From NCBI GenBank assembly GCA_007570785.1, contig ML662445.1, forward strand, positions 2,421,365 to 2,485,364: a stretch of DNA of 64,000 bases, written 5' to 3'. The notes under the pieces were generated by a model. It made no database searches. It was not told the DNA's origin and saw only the letters and a program-made list of their open reading frames with translations. Source of the stretch: Antilocapra americana (taxonomy: Eukaryota; Chordata; Mammalia; Artiodactyla; Antilocapridae). The position numbers and the translations under genes were made by a program. Positions 43,200 through 55,530 of the stretch are shown in pieces (the first letter of the stretch is position 1; every line of letters starts with the position of its first letter).

Positions 43200-44672
43200 G
43201 AATCAAAGCCAAGTTTTGAGATTAAATTTCCTGTGTATCTTCAATACATTAGAACAGAAATTCAGAGGTGAAAAAGCATTGGGAACGAACTTTTCTCCTG
43301 TGCCCCAGTGGACCCACGGCCCCCTCGCCCTCCCTGCCAGAGTCGGGAAGATCTGAATACTGTGATTATAACAGACTGCATTGGACACATTTTCTTTTTT
43401 AAGATAAAAGTTTTATTTCAGAGAGAAGCACAAAGACGCCACTGTCCTGAACAAGCCGGGGCCTCCCGGGGGCTGGAGGACCTTCCAGATGGGAACAAAA
43501 GGCGTTGGCTCTTGATTAAGGAGAGTCACTGGTGGGCCCAGCCCCTGGGCCCCCGTCCCTGCCCCTGCGCTCCCACTGCAGAGCTCCTTGGACACCAGAC
43601 CTGGTCTTTCCCTCTCAGCCCCCTTACCTTTGCTAAGTCACCCCCAGGCCTCAGCCTGCTCCTGCCCCCACTCCTCATCCCCACAGGCCAGGCTTCACTG
43701 GGGCCACTGCTGCAGCTAGAGGGAGGGAGAATAGGTAACAGTCCCCTTGCTTGCTCCCGATGGGGGGTGAGCTGGTTCCTTATATGGGCTGAGGGCAGAG
43801 GTGTGTCCAGGGGCCTGGCTGGAGTGGGCGCCCAGATGGTCTGCACACCCTTCGCTGGTGTGGAGTGCCAGGGGTACAGGCAGGAGCCTAATTATGCTCC
43901 TGGGTCTTCAGAAGTGGCAGTCGGGGTTTTTTCTATCATAACTTGTATCTTACAGTCCATAACTTGCCCCAGCTATACACACACAGTTATTTTTAGTCCG
44001 TTTGTATCTTGTTGCTTGAGGACACCTTTGCCCAGGTGCAAGCATTGCAGCACGGCCACAAAGCCCTGCAGGACTGGGTTTACCTCCTGGATTCCTGCGA
44101 GATTCTCGCCGTCACCCGTGAAGCCCCAGCCTTGACCTTCCGCCAGTGTTACTTTGGCTGTGGCCACCCTGAAGGGACCCCCGCTGGCGCATTCGTTCCA
44201 TCCCCACATATGGACTGAGCCTCACATACTGCTCAGCACCAGACTCACTGCTGTCTTGGAGGCATCACCGTTTCTCTAGTTCATCCTCAGCCACGTGACT
44301 GGGGTGGGGGACTCCTGAACCCCCACATTTTCAGGTTTCTGCAATCTCCAGTCCTGGGCGAAGGAGGCAGAGTTTTCTGCCTGTTCTTTCCAGGAAATGA
44401 TTAAAGCCTGGCTTGGACTTCCTGCTCTTTTTCACTCCTCTCTCCAGCAGTTATCTGCCAGAGATCACGGTTTTCATTTCATCCCAGGCCCTCGTTCGTT
44501 CCTCTTCTTAGAAAGCAAGCACCATCTCCAAGCCTTGAACAAAGAACCTTCCTTTTTCTTCCCAACATCCTGAAAGGAACAGTCTTCAACCTGCTTCAGC
44601 CCAGCTGACTTAGACCCATCGAATCTGGCTTCTAACTGAGTCCTTCTGTCCTTGTACAAAAATTGGTGTCTT
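43200..44672. other. low-repeat, gene-like GC stretch, no exon proven
   Basis: Several frames are open on both strands (plus 43.3-44.2 kb, minus 43.53-43.85 and 43.97-44.21 kb). A minus-strand poly(A) signal AATAAA lies at 43412-43417. None of the peptides is recognised and no repeat is assigned. Confidence 0.35.
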
Positions 44673-44801
44673 GGGGAATTCCCTGGTGGCCCCACGGTTA
44701 GAACTCTGAATTTTCACTGCTGAAGACCCGAGTTCAATCCCTGGCCAGTGAACTAAGATCCCTCTAGCCACAGCACACAGCCAAAACAAACAAACAAAAA
44801 A
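44673..44801 (+). repeat. CHR-type tRNA SINE
   Basis: 'ggggaattccctggtggccc', 'ggttagaactctgaattttc', 'cccgagttcaatccctggcc', 'gaactaagatccctctagcc' and an A-rich AAACAAACAAAC tail. It is the cetartiodactyl CHR family in sense orientation, with the tRNA B box ('gagttcaatccc') visible. Confidence 0.88.
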
Positions 44802-45094
44802 GTGCTTGTCTCAAAGATCACAGTGACTGAATGAAGAGCCTATGTTTAATTTTAATTTGGATTTAGTGTTCAGTGGCCAAGTCACTGTGTCTGTCCTTAA
44901 CCAGGATGGATACTTGTCATCTCCAGGACACTCGTCTGAATGCAGCCTCCTTGTGGAAGGGAGGGTGTGTCCTGAATTAGCAGGAAATACCAAGAGTCTC
45001 CAAGGGGACAGGAGCAGAGGTGAGGTTTAAATCCAGCCATCAAAACAGAAGTGTAGACTCTGAGACACCAAAGCTCACGATCCCAGGTACCTTA

Positions 45095-45740
45095 GTTATC
45101 TACTGCTGTGTCACAACTCGTCCCAAACTCAGAGGCTTTGCGTAACAATAAACATTTATTGGGCTTCCCCAGTAGCTCGAATGGTAAAGAATCTGCCTGC
45201 AATGTGGGAGACCTGGTTTTGATCCCTGGTTGGGGAGGTTCTCCGGAGAAGGGAATGACAACCCACTCCAGTATTCTTGCCTGGAGAACCCCATGGACAG
45301 AGGAGCCTGGCGGGCTACGGTCCATGGCGTCGCAAAGAGTCAGACGTGACTGAGCGACTCACACTTTCACACAAACATTTATTTTCTCACATGGTTTCTA
45401 TAGATGAGAATTCAGGCCCAGCTAAGCCAGTGGTTCTGGTTCAGAGCCACTCCAGAGATTGCATCAGGTATTGGTTGGGGCTGCGGTAAATCAGAGGCCA
45501 CGTCCAGGATGACTGACTCATGTGGCAGGCAAGCTGGTCCCGCCTGGCGGGAGGCCTTCATAGGGCTGTGCGTCCATCCACATGCCTGACACCTCCTTCC
45601 AGAATGAGTGATCAGAGAGGTGAAGGCAGAAGCCTCAGTGTCTTCAGATATGCCTGGGACGTCTCCCAGCACAGTATCTGCATCATGCTATTGGTTAGTC
45701 AGTGGGGGGGATCACTGAGGGCGTGCAGGCCTAGGGGCCC
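45095..45740 (+). repeat. old interspersed repeat, split by a Bov-tA
   Basis: 'ttagttatctactgctgtgt', 'cagaggctttgcgtaacaat' and, after the SINE, 'ttttctcacatggtttctat', 'ggttctggttcagagcc', 'ggggctgcggtaaatc'. This order recurs genome-wide in mammals ('ctgctgtgtaacaa...acatttattatctcac...tctgtgggtc'). Family not determined. Confidence 0.6.
45161..45372 (+). repeat. Bov-tA SINE with exact target-site duplication
   Basis: From 'gggcttccccagtagctcg' to 'gactgagcgactcacac'. 'aaacatttatt' occurs at 45150-45160 and again at 45373-45383, an exact 11-base duplication. It interrupts an older repeat. Confidence 0.96.
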
Positions 45741-45904
45741 CGGCAGGTGAAATGACTCTGGACCTGGGAGGGAACATGACTCTATAGGACTACCTACTTC
45801 ATAGTTTTCAAACCTTTATCTCTTCTTTTTTAAGTGAAACCCTTTTATCAAAACCCCCGTATATCACAATTATATTTCAATAAAAATTAAAGCCAATGCA
45901 AATT

Positions 45905-45945
45905 GTAAATCAACTACAATTTCAATAAATATTTTTTAAAATGCT
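45905..45945 (+). repeat. L1 3' terminal tail
   Basis: 'tgtaaatcaactacaatttc' followed by 'aataaatattttttaaaa' is the usual end of artiodactyl L1, with the poly(A) signal. Only the tail remains. Confidence 0.6.
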
Positions 45946-46109
45946 TATGTCAGAATCACAGTTCATGTACAAATAAAAACAGGGCCACCCTAGTTTAAGC
46001 CACAGGAGCTGCTGGTTTCCCTCCCAAGCCCTACATTATCCTCCCCTGCCCCACAGTCAAGCGGTCCTTGCAGCTTCTCTGGAGGACAAAGAATCCCACC
46101 AAGAGAGCG

Positions 46110-46735
46110 TGAGGGATGGGGCCCTGGGTGGTGGGAACAGCTTTTGGAAAGCAGTGTGGCACAGTCATTAGAATGTAAGTGCACCTGTCCTTTGCCCATC
46201 ACTTCTACCTTCATCCACGTGCACTTGCAACTTTCAAGGCAAAATCTGAGAAACACTTAAATGCCCACTGATAGTGGGCTGCTTACATAAATGATAGTGC
46301 AGCAGGATGCTATGGGCCTATTAAAAATTAGGAATTTTTATATATAAACCTAGAGAGATCTATTGTTACATTTTTTTTTAAAAAAAAGAAACAAGCTGCA
46401 GGATACTATGTATAGTTTGATCCTTTCTGTGTACACATGTAGACTCCATGATCAGAGAGACTTTCTGGAAGGTGGTCCCATGGTCTCCCTTTGTGGGGAG
46501 GGAACAAGGAGCATGTAGGTCAGCAGGAAGACCTAGAGATTTCTTTTCTGTTTTCTGGTTGCGCCTTGGGGCACGTGGGATCTTAGTTCCCTGACTCAGA
46601 GACCCAACCTGTGGCCCCCACAGTCGCACTGAGGTCCTAACGATGGACTGCCAGGGAGTTCTCAAAAGACTTCCAGTTTTAACTTTATACCATTTAATAT
46701 TTTTAATATCACTTTCAACTGCCTTGTTATGAGTC
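46110..46735 (+). repeat. old L1ME-type 3' remnant, split by a CHR SINE
   Basis: 'gcagtgtggcacagtcatta', 'ctagagagatctattgttac', 'aagctgcaggatactatgta', 'agtttgatcctttctgtgt', and, after the SINE, 'actttataccatttaatatt' reproduce the order of old L1 3' UTRs. Confidence 0.6.
46541..46663 (-). repeat. CHR-type tRNA SINE (antisense)
   Basis: 'ctggttgcgccttggggcac', 'gtgggatcttagttccctga', 'ccaacctgtggcccccacag' and 'ggactgccagggagttctc' follow antisense CHR order. It interrupts the L1 remnant around it. Confidence 0.82.
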
Positions 46736-46740
46736 ACCTT

Positions 46741-46860
46741 CTTTTATTGAAGTACAGTTCATATACCATGACATTCTTCATCTTGAAGTGTTCAATGCAG
46801 TGGTTTTTAGTTCACTCACAAGGGTGTACTACTGTCTCTGCGATCTAATTCCAGAATGAG
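46741..46860 (-). repeat. old L1 3' remnant (antisense)
   Basis: 'tttattgaagtacagttcat', 'ataccatgacattcttcatc', 'ttgaagtgttcaatgcagtg' and 'gtttttagttcactcacaag' match the antisense old L1 order. Confidence 0.65.
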
Positions 46861-47859
46861 ATGGGTCACTTGGGCAATAAGTGTAGTTAGGCAGAACGAG
46901 AAGGACCTTGATTACTGTTCCCGGTGTCCACACCTGGCTTCAGTGGGCGGATCGCCTGTTGATGGTGATCATCCCTCCCACTCCTTGGACCTCTCCTCTC
47001 CCCACATTTCAGACATTGAAAACCCCTGGAGGCTGCCTCCCACTTCCATCCACAGGGGGCTCACATTGTGCATTTTCTTTGCCGGTCACTTTACTGACAC
47101 GAGATTTCTCTCCACCAACTCCCTTTCATTACTGGCGGTCACATCAGGGATCGCTACCAAGGCCACTGCTGACATCCTTAGACGCTGTGTGTCCCTGGAC
47201 ATCTCTGGTCCTCCTAGTGGCCACACTTCGGGTTCTCTAAGCGCTGAGCGCAGGGAAGCAAGGAATGGTCCACATGCTCAGAGCAGGAGGCGGGGGCGGG
47301 GTTCCCCAACTCAGCCCAGAGCCTAGCGCTTCTCTGTTACCGCTGCAAGAACGGTCAGGAGGAACCCCATTCTTCTGTCTCACTCCGCAGGTCCCTCAGA
47401 TCTTTGAGGCTGTCACCTTCCTTTGCAAGTTTAGTCCTGAACCTGCTGACAGCAATCCAGTCTACAGGACGGAAGGTTGTCAGGAGCCCAGGGTATCCTT
47501 GGTCAGACCTGAGGGGTGTGGTGAGTGGCCTTTTCCCTCTTGGCTGAGTCTACCTCCGGAGTCTGGGTTCTTCCTGGTGGCAGCCACAAACCCCCAGGCC
47601 TGAGCTCTCCAGTTCAGGGCTCAAAACTTCCCACCAGCCAGCATCTTGGGTTTGGCCATGGACCAGCTGTGTACACATCCCTGGGTCCCATCCCTGGACC
47701 CAGCTCCAGCACAAGCCCTGGACCAAGGCTCGGACGTGCGCGTAGTGGGCATTCCGCATTACACTTTCACATTGCATACTGAGCCCTTAGCCTGGGAGCT
47801 ACTGGAGCATTAAGACGCTCCCTGGAATCACCAAATTCCAACCTTAGTTCCACATTCCT
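46861..47859. other. intergenic stretch, nothing assigned
   Basis: Open plus-strand frames at 46.86-47.33 and 47.27-47.78 kb show no recognised domain. No repeat assigned. Confidence 0.4.
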
Positions 47860-47869
47860 ATACCAAGTA

Positions 47870-48093
47870 CATGGGGCTTACCTGGTGGCTCAGTGGTAAA
47901 GAATCCACCTGCGATGCAGGAGCTGCAGGAGCCTCAGGTTCGATCCCCGGTGCAGGAAGATCCCCTGGAGGGGCGCATGGTAACCCACTCCAGTGTTCTT
48001 GCCTGGAGAACCCCACGGACAGAGGAGCCTGGCGGGCTACAGTCCATGGGGTCACAAAGAGTCAGACACGACTGAAGTGACTGAGCACAACGC
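47870..48093 (+). repeat. Bov-tA SINE with exact target-site duplication
   Basis: From 'ggggcttacctggtggctc' to 'acacgactgaagtgactgag'. 'ataccaagta' at 47860-47869 is repeated at 48094-48103. The tRNA part has an extra 'ctgcaggagc'-type duplication near 47921-47940. Confidence 0.96.
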
Positions 48094-48103
48094 ATACCAA
48101 GTA

Positions 48104-49477
48104 TTTAAAGGTGCTTGCGTTCGTAATCCTGACGCGCCCAGGGGCTGGCCTGATGTCTCACTGAACAAACTGAGAAAAAGCGACCACTGCCTAGGGGCAT
48201 CCGACGCGCAGGCATGTAATTAAATCTCAGAACCTGCGAGGTTCATACACTTCAGTGGGTTCTGAGTCATCCTGATGCCTGTTTGCAGAATCTCAGCAGA
48301 AAATGTACTCAAGGAAACAGAGAAAAAGGGACTCTGAGCAAAATAAAAAGTCAGTGAAACAAAATGTTTTTGCTCATTAGTTTTCCAGCCAGAAAGACCC
48401 CAGAAGGGCTAACGGATCTTATATATTTTTCAAGAATTGTATCGATTTAAGGGTAGAGATCACCTCAGACAAATTCGTTTCTAAGAGGCGTAGAATTTTC
48501 CCTATTGTTTTAATGCAGACAGAAGAGAAATCAGAATATATAACTGAAGCTTAAGTATTATCAAACTGATTTCAGTTTGTTTTGGTTATTTTACTTCTTT
48601 ATCTTCACAGTTAAGGGAAAACATTCAAGGGAAAATTTGGGTCCCTGGACCCCAGAGTGGGTGGCTGGTTTTCCACACCCTCCTTTTTGAGCTTGTGTTT
48701 GCCCATCACTGAGAATTTAGATGATACCTTTTCTTTAAACTAAAAGCGTTTAGGCTCTCTCTGCTCATACACAGAAAAATGTGAGCCAGCTCACTGGTGA
48801 TGAATTGCTTATTATATCTTTTTTCTAAATTAAAAATGAAGAAACAGGAGTTGAGGTGATGTAGGAATGGAAGTCCTCAAAATTGCTTTGCATGCAGAGG
48901 GGAGGGCGTCGGGATGCCCAGCCTGGCTGACCTTCCTTCTGCGGTGACACTGGACTCTGGGGCTCTCCTGAGATCAGCTGAATGGTGTGCACAGGAGTCT
49001 GTGCAGATCTGGGCGGGACTGGGCTGCACCCCTTCCTCTCCACGTAACTCATTTTTCACTCTGAGGCCAGAAGTCCCGCTCCTCTATCGGATACGTATCT
49101 ACGCATAAAGAAAATGTCTATATTTAGACCCTTCCTCATTCAAAGGGATTGGATCCCTTGGTCCCCAGGTGGGAGAGCTGTTTGGGCAGCCACAATGGGA
49201 GGGAAGGGGGCCAGGCGCAGCCTGGGGCCTCACCGCACGCCTGGGGTGCGTGGCCGGGGTCCCCCACTGCCCCCGTCTTCCTTCCTCTCCTCTGCCAGCG
49301 TCCTCTCCGCTCCACCCAAGTAAATGCCCACGGTCTCAGACCCCGGTCCAAACACACCGACATTGGGAGGCCTCCCATCCTAGAGAGAGGAAGGAATGCT
49401 GTTTCGGGCCTGCCTTTATCTGGGTAAACAGCCTGGGAGCGGCCAGCACGCAAGGATGGCGGCGGCGGGGGCACTGG
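48104..49477. other. intergenic stretch, nothing assigned
   Basis: No gene or repeat recognised. AT-rich to about 48.85 kb, then GC-rich up to the CA tract. Confidence 0.4.
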
Positions 49478-49695
49478 CACAGACACACCCACACAGACAC
49501 ACACGTGCACACACATGCACAGACACACACATGCACACAGACACACGCACGCACACACAGACACGTGCACACACACACGTGCACACACGCACAGACATAC
49601 CCACAAAGACACACACATGCACACACATGCACACAGACACACACCTGCAGGCACACACACACATGCACACAGACACGCACACACGTGCACACAGA

Positions 49696-49735
<40 letters not shown>
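49478..49735. repeat. CA/GTGC compound microsatellite
   Basis: About 260 bases of CACA with regularly spaced GTGC, ATGC, GACA and CGCA interruptions, ending in a pure CA run (about 49690-49732). It produces long His/Thr-rich and Cys/Val-rich frames on the two strands, which are artefacts. Confidence 0.95.
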
Positions 49736-49738
<3 letters not shown>

Positions 49739-52700
49739 CCTTTTCTGTGACTCAGCATTTTCCCCTAGTGCGTAACTGAAACCAAATGCCTCCTATTGCA
49801 CACCCTGGGAGCACACAACTCCTAAAGAGAGATGCCCTAGTGCTTACACGGTTAAAGTATGTCATCATTAAAAATAAGGTTTTGAAGCCTGATGTATTGA
49901 CAGTTTACAAAGGGAGATGTGAACACCTTTCTTTCCCCCCAGTTATTCACAATAACGTCCTCCTGTTACCATAGATACAGATCCATGGAGGGTGGCAGAG
50001 TCCTTCTCAGAGATCCATCCACGCCACCAGCCCCAGTTCAACCGGAGGGTGTTGGAAGCAGGGAATTCAGGGGCCACAGTGAAGCCCCCACTCCAGCCTC
50101 TCTGTTTCCAGTGAGTGACAGCTGGACATCAGGGGACTAATGTGGACCCATACAAGGTTGGCAAAAGTGACAGGCTCAGAGGAACTGGCCCCAGCTCAAA
50201 CTAGGGCATCCCCCCTCCCCACCCCTGGCTCCCCCAAACCCTCAAGCCCTCACTTACCCAGCAGAAGCCCGCTGCTCCCCTCCAAAGGCAGAAACAGCTG
50301 TGGTTTTTAAGACCTAAGGTGATGCATCACTGTGGCTGTAACACTGGACTGAATCTTTTTCTGTATTCGATGTATCATATTCTCTGGGATAAAAAGACAT
50401 TTCAGAGCAAAACAAAGCAGTAAACGCTGGACAAGTTAAGAGCTGCTGGAGTTACATATGTGGGGACGAGCAAAGGTCTCCAAGATGGTGTGACCAAATG
50501 AGCAGAAAGCTTCCAAAAGAACAGGGGCAAATTCAGAAGAACGGGTAAGTTCAGAAGCCAGTGGTCCAGGTGAATGTGGACCCCAAGGTCTAATTCTGGG
50601 TTTTGCTTTGAGCTGTGAGCTTCATCACTTTGTTCGAAAACCCCAGAATTTTGTGTTCATAATAAATGTATTGCCTTGATCGCTCCTTATAGCTTGCTTC
50701 TTATTCTTCTATCTGCTTGATTGAGTCTAGGACTATGTATTTATGGAGTTCAGATTTGCCTTTTGAAGTGATGGAAATGTTTAGGAAAGAGTAGTGGAAA
50801 GGCTGCACGACCCTGTGAATGTAATGTCACTGACTGTGCGTTTAGAAATGGCAAAAGGGCACCTTTTAGGTTTATGTGTCTTGCCACCACAGGAAGAAAA
50901 ATTTAAGTAGCTACCCAGAAATCTAACAGACACACACACATCTACACATCTATATATATGTATGTATCTTCGTTTAAAAATAGAAACAGAAAAGAAAAAC
51001 AGAATTGCATTGTTAGTTATCGTGTATTTTGTTAAATACACGTGATAGTGACCACTTTCTTTTTCCCCTGAACAATTATTAAGAATAAAATGAATTCATT
51101 TACTTAAACAAACAAACCCAAGCTGCCCTTTGAGCGCCCTGGTTGGAAACAAGCAACAGAAGGCGGTGTTGCCCCCAAGCTCCTCTTTCTGGTGTGGTTT
51201 GCAGCCTGTGAGGCTGCGTCAGCAGAGGCCCAGGGCGGGGAGGTGTAAGGTGTCAGGATTTGGTCCAGGTGTCCCATCACCCAGGCGTCAATGCAGTCTC
51301 TGAAGGATGCCATCCAAGGTTCCCACAGCTGCCCTTAACAGAGACCAGTCTCACCTGAACCTGGTCAGTACTGCTCAGAGGACCCTAAAGAGACGGAGTA
51401 GGGGCAGGGGGCACGTGGGCACTGCTGTCCACAGAGCCCGGGGAAATCTGACCTGTGGTTTGTACACCTCGACTGGTGTGTCTCTCTGACATCTGGGTGG
51501 AGTATCAGAGATCTACTTTCACTCTTTCCACCGTCTCGCTTCCAAAAAGAAGCAAAGACAGCGTTTGCTATGTGTGGTTAAATAGTTAAGCTGACATAAT
51601 TTGAATATTCGACTAGCTACCATGGCATTCTCCGTGGAGACTGGCACAGCGTCCATCACCAGCAAAGAAAGTGAAGATGAACCTCCCAACAGAAGAGAGA
51701 TTGTGCTGATTATAATTCTCCCCTTCACATCCCTGGGCGTCCACAGAGGCTCTTTCTACGAGTTTATCTTAAAGATGCCCCTTGTGAATGTGACTATTTG
51801 TGTATGTGGACATTACTGAAAAGGCTGAAGCGTGACCAGTTCTTCTTTCCATTGAGTGTGGGGATTTTTAAAGCCATAGAGTTGGCTTGGAGAACAAGAT
51901 CCACCCATGTAACGCCTTGCTGTGGAGACTGCACATGGCCCACTGCGTGTAGCGATTTCACTTGATGGTTAAAAAAGTAAGATCAGCCTTTGGCTTTCAA
52001 ATGGCAACTCAACGCTGACATGAACCTAGATCAGGACAGGGTGTTTCATGGTATATGGCCATTTGTCTTGTTACTATGCATTGTTAAAAATGCTGAAAAT
52101 ACAGATGGATGGATGGATGGAGGCACTGGGAAAGCTTGGTAGATTAGACATTGAGTTTTTTAACAGACATAATGAATTTTACTTGTAGTTTTCAAAACAG
52201 GCCATCTTCTTTTAAAAAGTTCATAACAATTCAATTGGTATTAATAATAATGGAAAAAATATACATTTATACCACATTGGAGCCAGTGGAGAGGCATTCA
52301 GACCGACCGCACATTTCCTGCTGCATTTTGTGAGCTGGGAGAACTTGCTAAAAAGCAATGTTTTAAGAAAGTAGAAATCTTTTCCAAAATTACAACTAAA
52401 GTCTACTTTTGTGGTCAACTTCATTTAAATTCCTGATTTGGGGGGAAATGTAGATTTTAGGCCTCCTTAGAAATTACCTGTATAACTGAATATATCTTAA
52501 GCCTTCAGATACATTTATAGCAATTTAATATATGAGACCTTACTTTGAAGACAAAGGTCGTTACATAAATGATAGAAGTAAAATTCTATTAGACACAGAT
52601 GAATCCTCATGTAGAAGCTTTTCACAGTATTAATGGATAGGCTTATTATTCTAGTTAAAAATAGATTTTAGGCTTTGTCTTTTCTAATTAAAAGATATAT

Positions 52701-53386
52701 TCTTGTTAATTCACATGCAAAAGAAAAGGAAACATATACTTGAATTTAACATTAAAATTGATACATTATGTAAGTTATTTTGCACAAATTCCTTGCCAAA
52801 CTAAATTATCTATCCCAGGATGAGAAAGCAAAGAAGGTGATTGAGGTGAGAAGTTGTGGTTTATCAGAGCAGTCAATGGACTGAGAAAGTGGTTTGCACA
52901 AACCTCTCGACCTTCTCAGTGAAAGGACAGATCAGGTCCTTAGGATCTCTCAAAACACTAACCAGTTGATAGGTCAAATGAGGAGGGCTGGTGATTCTCA
53001 CTAGAGTGGATATATTCACAGCTATACCTCTGTGTACATGTGTGTGCGTGTGTGAAAGAGAGACAGAGAGAGGGAAGACTTAGCTACATTTTCCCATAAG
53101 GCCTTAGATTCATTACAATTCAATGTAACTCCTTAACTGTAATCACTAATGACACCCTCGGCAGAAGTAATAGTAAATAATGAAAATAAAGTTGAAGACA
53201 GTTTTGCTTTGTTTATTTTTTTGTCATTTGTTTAAACCAGAGCATGATTTGCAGTTTAGTAATAGGTCAAAGGGGAAAATGAGATGGGTAACTACGAATT
53301 ACTTTTAAGTCCATGAGTCACTTCAAGACAAATCTTGTGTCTTTCCTTTATACTAAATCTTAAGATTCTTATTAACCCTTCACCTA
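49736..53386. other. long repeat-poor, partly AT-rich stretch
   Basis: Over 3.6 kb I recognise only a short CA/TATA tract at about 50.93-50.97 kb, a C-rich tract at about 50.20-50.24 kb, four ATGG units near 52.1 kb and a GT/GA tract near 53.03-53.07 kb. An ATG at 51622 in a strong Kozak context opens 65 codons with no recognised domain. Low repeat load over AT-rich DNA at 51.5-53.3 kb is notable. Confidence 0.45.
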
Positions 53387-53397
53387 TGTTTAAATGT

Positions 53398-54296
53398 TTG
53401 GATGGACTGGTTCCAAACTTGCGAAAGGAGTACATCAAGGCTGCATATTGTCACATTGCTTATTTAACTAATATTCAGAGTACATCATGCTAAATGCTGG
53501 GCTAGATGAAGCACACGCTGGAATCAAGATTTCTGGGAGAAATATCAATAACCTCAGATACACAGAATAACACCCTTATGGCAGAAAGTGAAGAGGAACC
53601 AGAGTCTCTTGATGAAAGTGAAAGAACAGAGTGAAAAACCTGGCTTAAAACTCAACATTCAAACAACTAACATCATAGATGGGACAACAGTGAAAGAGTA
53701 AGAGACTTGGGCTGTCAAAATCCCTGCGGATGGTGACTGCAGCCGTGACGCTAAAAGACGCTCGCTCCTTGGAAGGAAAGCTATGGCCGACCTAGACAGC
53801 ACGTTATAAAGCAGAGACGCTACTTTGCTGACAAAGGTCCGTCTAGTCAAGGCTATGGTCTTTCCAGTGGTTGTGTATAGATATGAGAGTTGGACCACAA
53901 AGAAAGCTGAGCGCCAAAGAACTGATGCTTTTCAACTGCGGTGTTGGAGAAGACTCTTGAGAGTCCCTTGAACTGCAAGGAGATCCAACCAGTCCATCCT
54001 GAAGGAAATCAGTCCTGAATATTCACTGGAAGGACTGATGCTGAAGCTGAAACTCCAATACTTTGGCCCCATGATGAGAAGAACTGACTCATTGGAAAAG
54101 ACCCTGATGCTGGGAAAGATTGAAAGTGGGAAGAGAAGGGGAGGACAGAGGATGAGATCACTGGTTGGCATCACCGACTCATGGACATGAGTTTGAGCAA
54201 ACTCCAGGAGTTGGTGATGGACAGGGAAGCCTGGTGTGCTGCAGTCCATGGGGTAGCAAAGAGTTGGACACGACTGAGCGACTGAACTGAACTGAC
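53398..54296 (+). mobile_element. BovB LINE, 5' truncated, with target-site duplication
   Basis: It starts in the RT region ('gatggactggttccaaac', 'aggctgcatattgtcaca', 'cagagtacatcatgc', 'aacctcagatacacag') and runs to 'gagcgactgaactgaactga'. Near-identical 'tgtttaaatgt' (53387-53397) and 'tgtttaaaatgt' (54297-54308) flank it. The YxDD region is broken by frame changes, and about 50 bases are missing near 53675, so it is dead. Confidence 0.95.
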
Positions 54297-54434
54297 TGTT
54301 TAAAATGTGAACAGGTGGATGGCTGCACAGGAATAGGTTAGAAGAAGAATAAAACCCAGACTTGACTGATCAGTGGCACCTTACAGATGGAAAGGAAATT
54401 TCCATTGAATATAGAGTTAAATAAGTGGTGTCAA

Positions 54435-54650
54435 AGGCTTCCCTGGTGGCTTTAGTGGTAAAGAACCAGCCTGGGAATGCAGGATATGCAAGAGATGTGG
54501 GTTCAGTCCCTGGGTAGGGAAGATTCACTGGAGAAGGAAATGGCAACCCACTCTAGTATTCTTGCCTGGAAAATCCCGGACTGAGGAAACTGGTGGGCTA
54601 CCATCGGTGGGATCACAAAGAGTCAGACATGATTTATGGACTAAACAACA
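54435..54650 (+). repeat. Bov-tA SINE
   Basis: 'aggcttccctggtggcttta', 'gcaggatatgcaagagatgt', 'agtattcttgcctggaaaat', 'agtcagacatgatttatgga', with a tail 'ctaaacaacataaacaaaaa'. Full length, with a small insertion in the tRNA part. Confidence 0.92.
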
Positions 54651-55185
54651 TAAACAAAAACAGTATCAATGTACATAGCAATAGTTCTCAAAGCACAACC
54701 TTTTACACATGCAAAGAAGAAAAAAAACAAACAAACTGGGGTATTTGTCAAAGTGCACATACCTGGGATACTCTTTAGATTTCCTAAGTTAGAACTCTAC
54801 AGCAGGGTCCAGGAACGTGCATTTTAAAATACAGTTTACTTTTTATAAAAGCAATGTCTGTGTGTGTGTGTTTTTAATCAAGCAGTATAAAAGGATCTTA
54901 AAATAAAAGGCAACAGTCTCGAGTCCCACCCCTACCGACCCAACCCCACATACCACTTCCTACTTCTGCTTGTTTTTAATTTTTGCCATGGTTCCCTATC
55001 CCACTTAGAGCTTAGAACAAAGTGTTTTGATTGAGGCATTTAGGTCATTATCTCTTTCTGCTCTAAGAAAGAGAATTTTCGTTTAATTCTGTTAGTTACA
55101 TGTGAATCTTTTAATAGTTGTCCTTAAGTATTTTGGTATTCTATTTATCTCAAACATTGATAATATTTATGTTTGGTTCTCTCTT
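54651..55185. other. intergenic stretch, nothing assigned
   Basis: Contains a short GT tract (about 54858-54870). No gene or repeat recognised. Confidence 0.4.
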
Positions 55186-55530
55186 TTTTTTTTTATTGTG
55201 TTGGCTTCTGCCATATATCACGATGAATCAGCCAAAGGTATAAGTATAAGCCCTCCTTCTTGAACCCCCTTCCAGCTCCCAGCCCGTCCCATCATCCCTC
55301 TAGGCTGTCCCAGAGGACAGGTTGAGCTCCCTACAATACAGCAAATTCCCACTGGCAGTCTAATTTTACACATGGCAGTGTATATATGCCAGCTACCCTC
55401 TCAATTCGTCCCACCCTCTCCTTCCCCCACTGTGTCTCAAGGTCTGTTCTCTACCCCTGTGTCTCCACCGCTGCCCTCAGATAGGTTCATCAGGACCACC
55501 TTTCCAGACCGGAATGTGTATATTCAGATG
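55186..55530 (-). repeat. artiodactyl L1 3' UTR (antisense), 5' truncated
   Basis: After a T run: 'tgccatatatcacgatgaat', 'agccaaaggtataagtataa', 'agcaaattcccactggcagt', 'catggcagtgtatatatgcc', 'ataggttcatcaggaccacc'. This is the reverse of a ruminant L1 3' UTR. Confidence 0.8.

Noticed and set aside
43308..44135. 275-codon plus-strand frame as a gene
   Set aside because: No ATG-anchored product or domain recognised; the frame starts with a non-ATG codon and crosses a minus-strand poly(A) signal. Kept only as an unassigned stretch.
49169..49750. 193-codon and 198-codon open frames on opposite strands
   Set aside because: They run through the CA tract; the His/Thr and Cys/Val repeats come from the dinucleotide array. 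Not genes.
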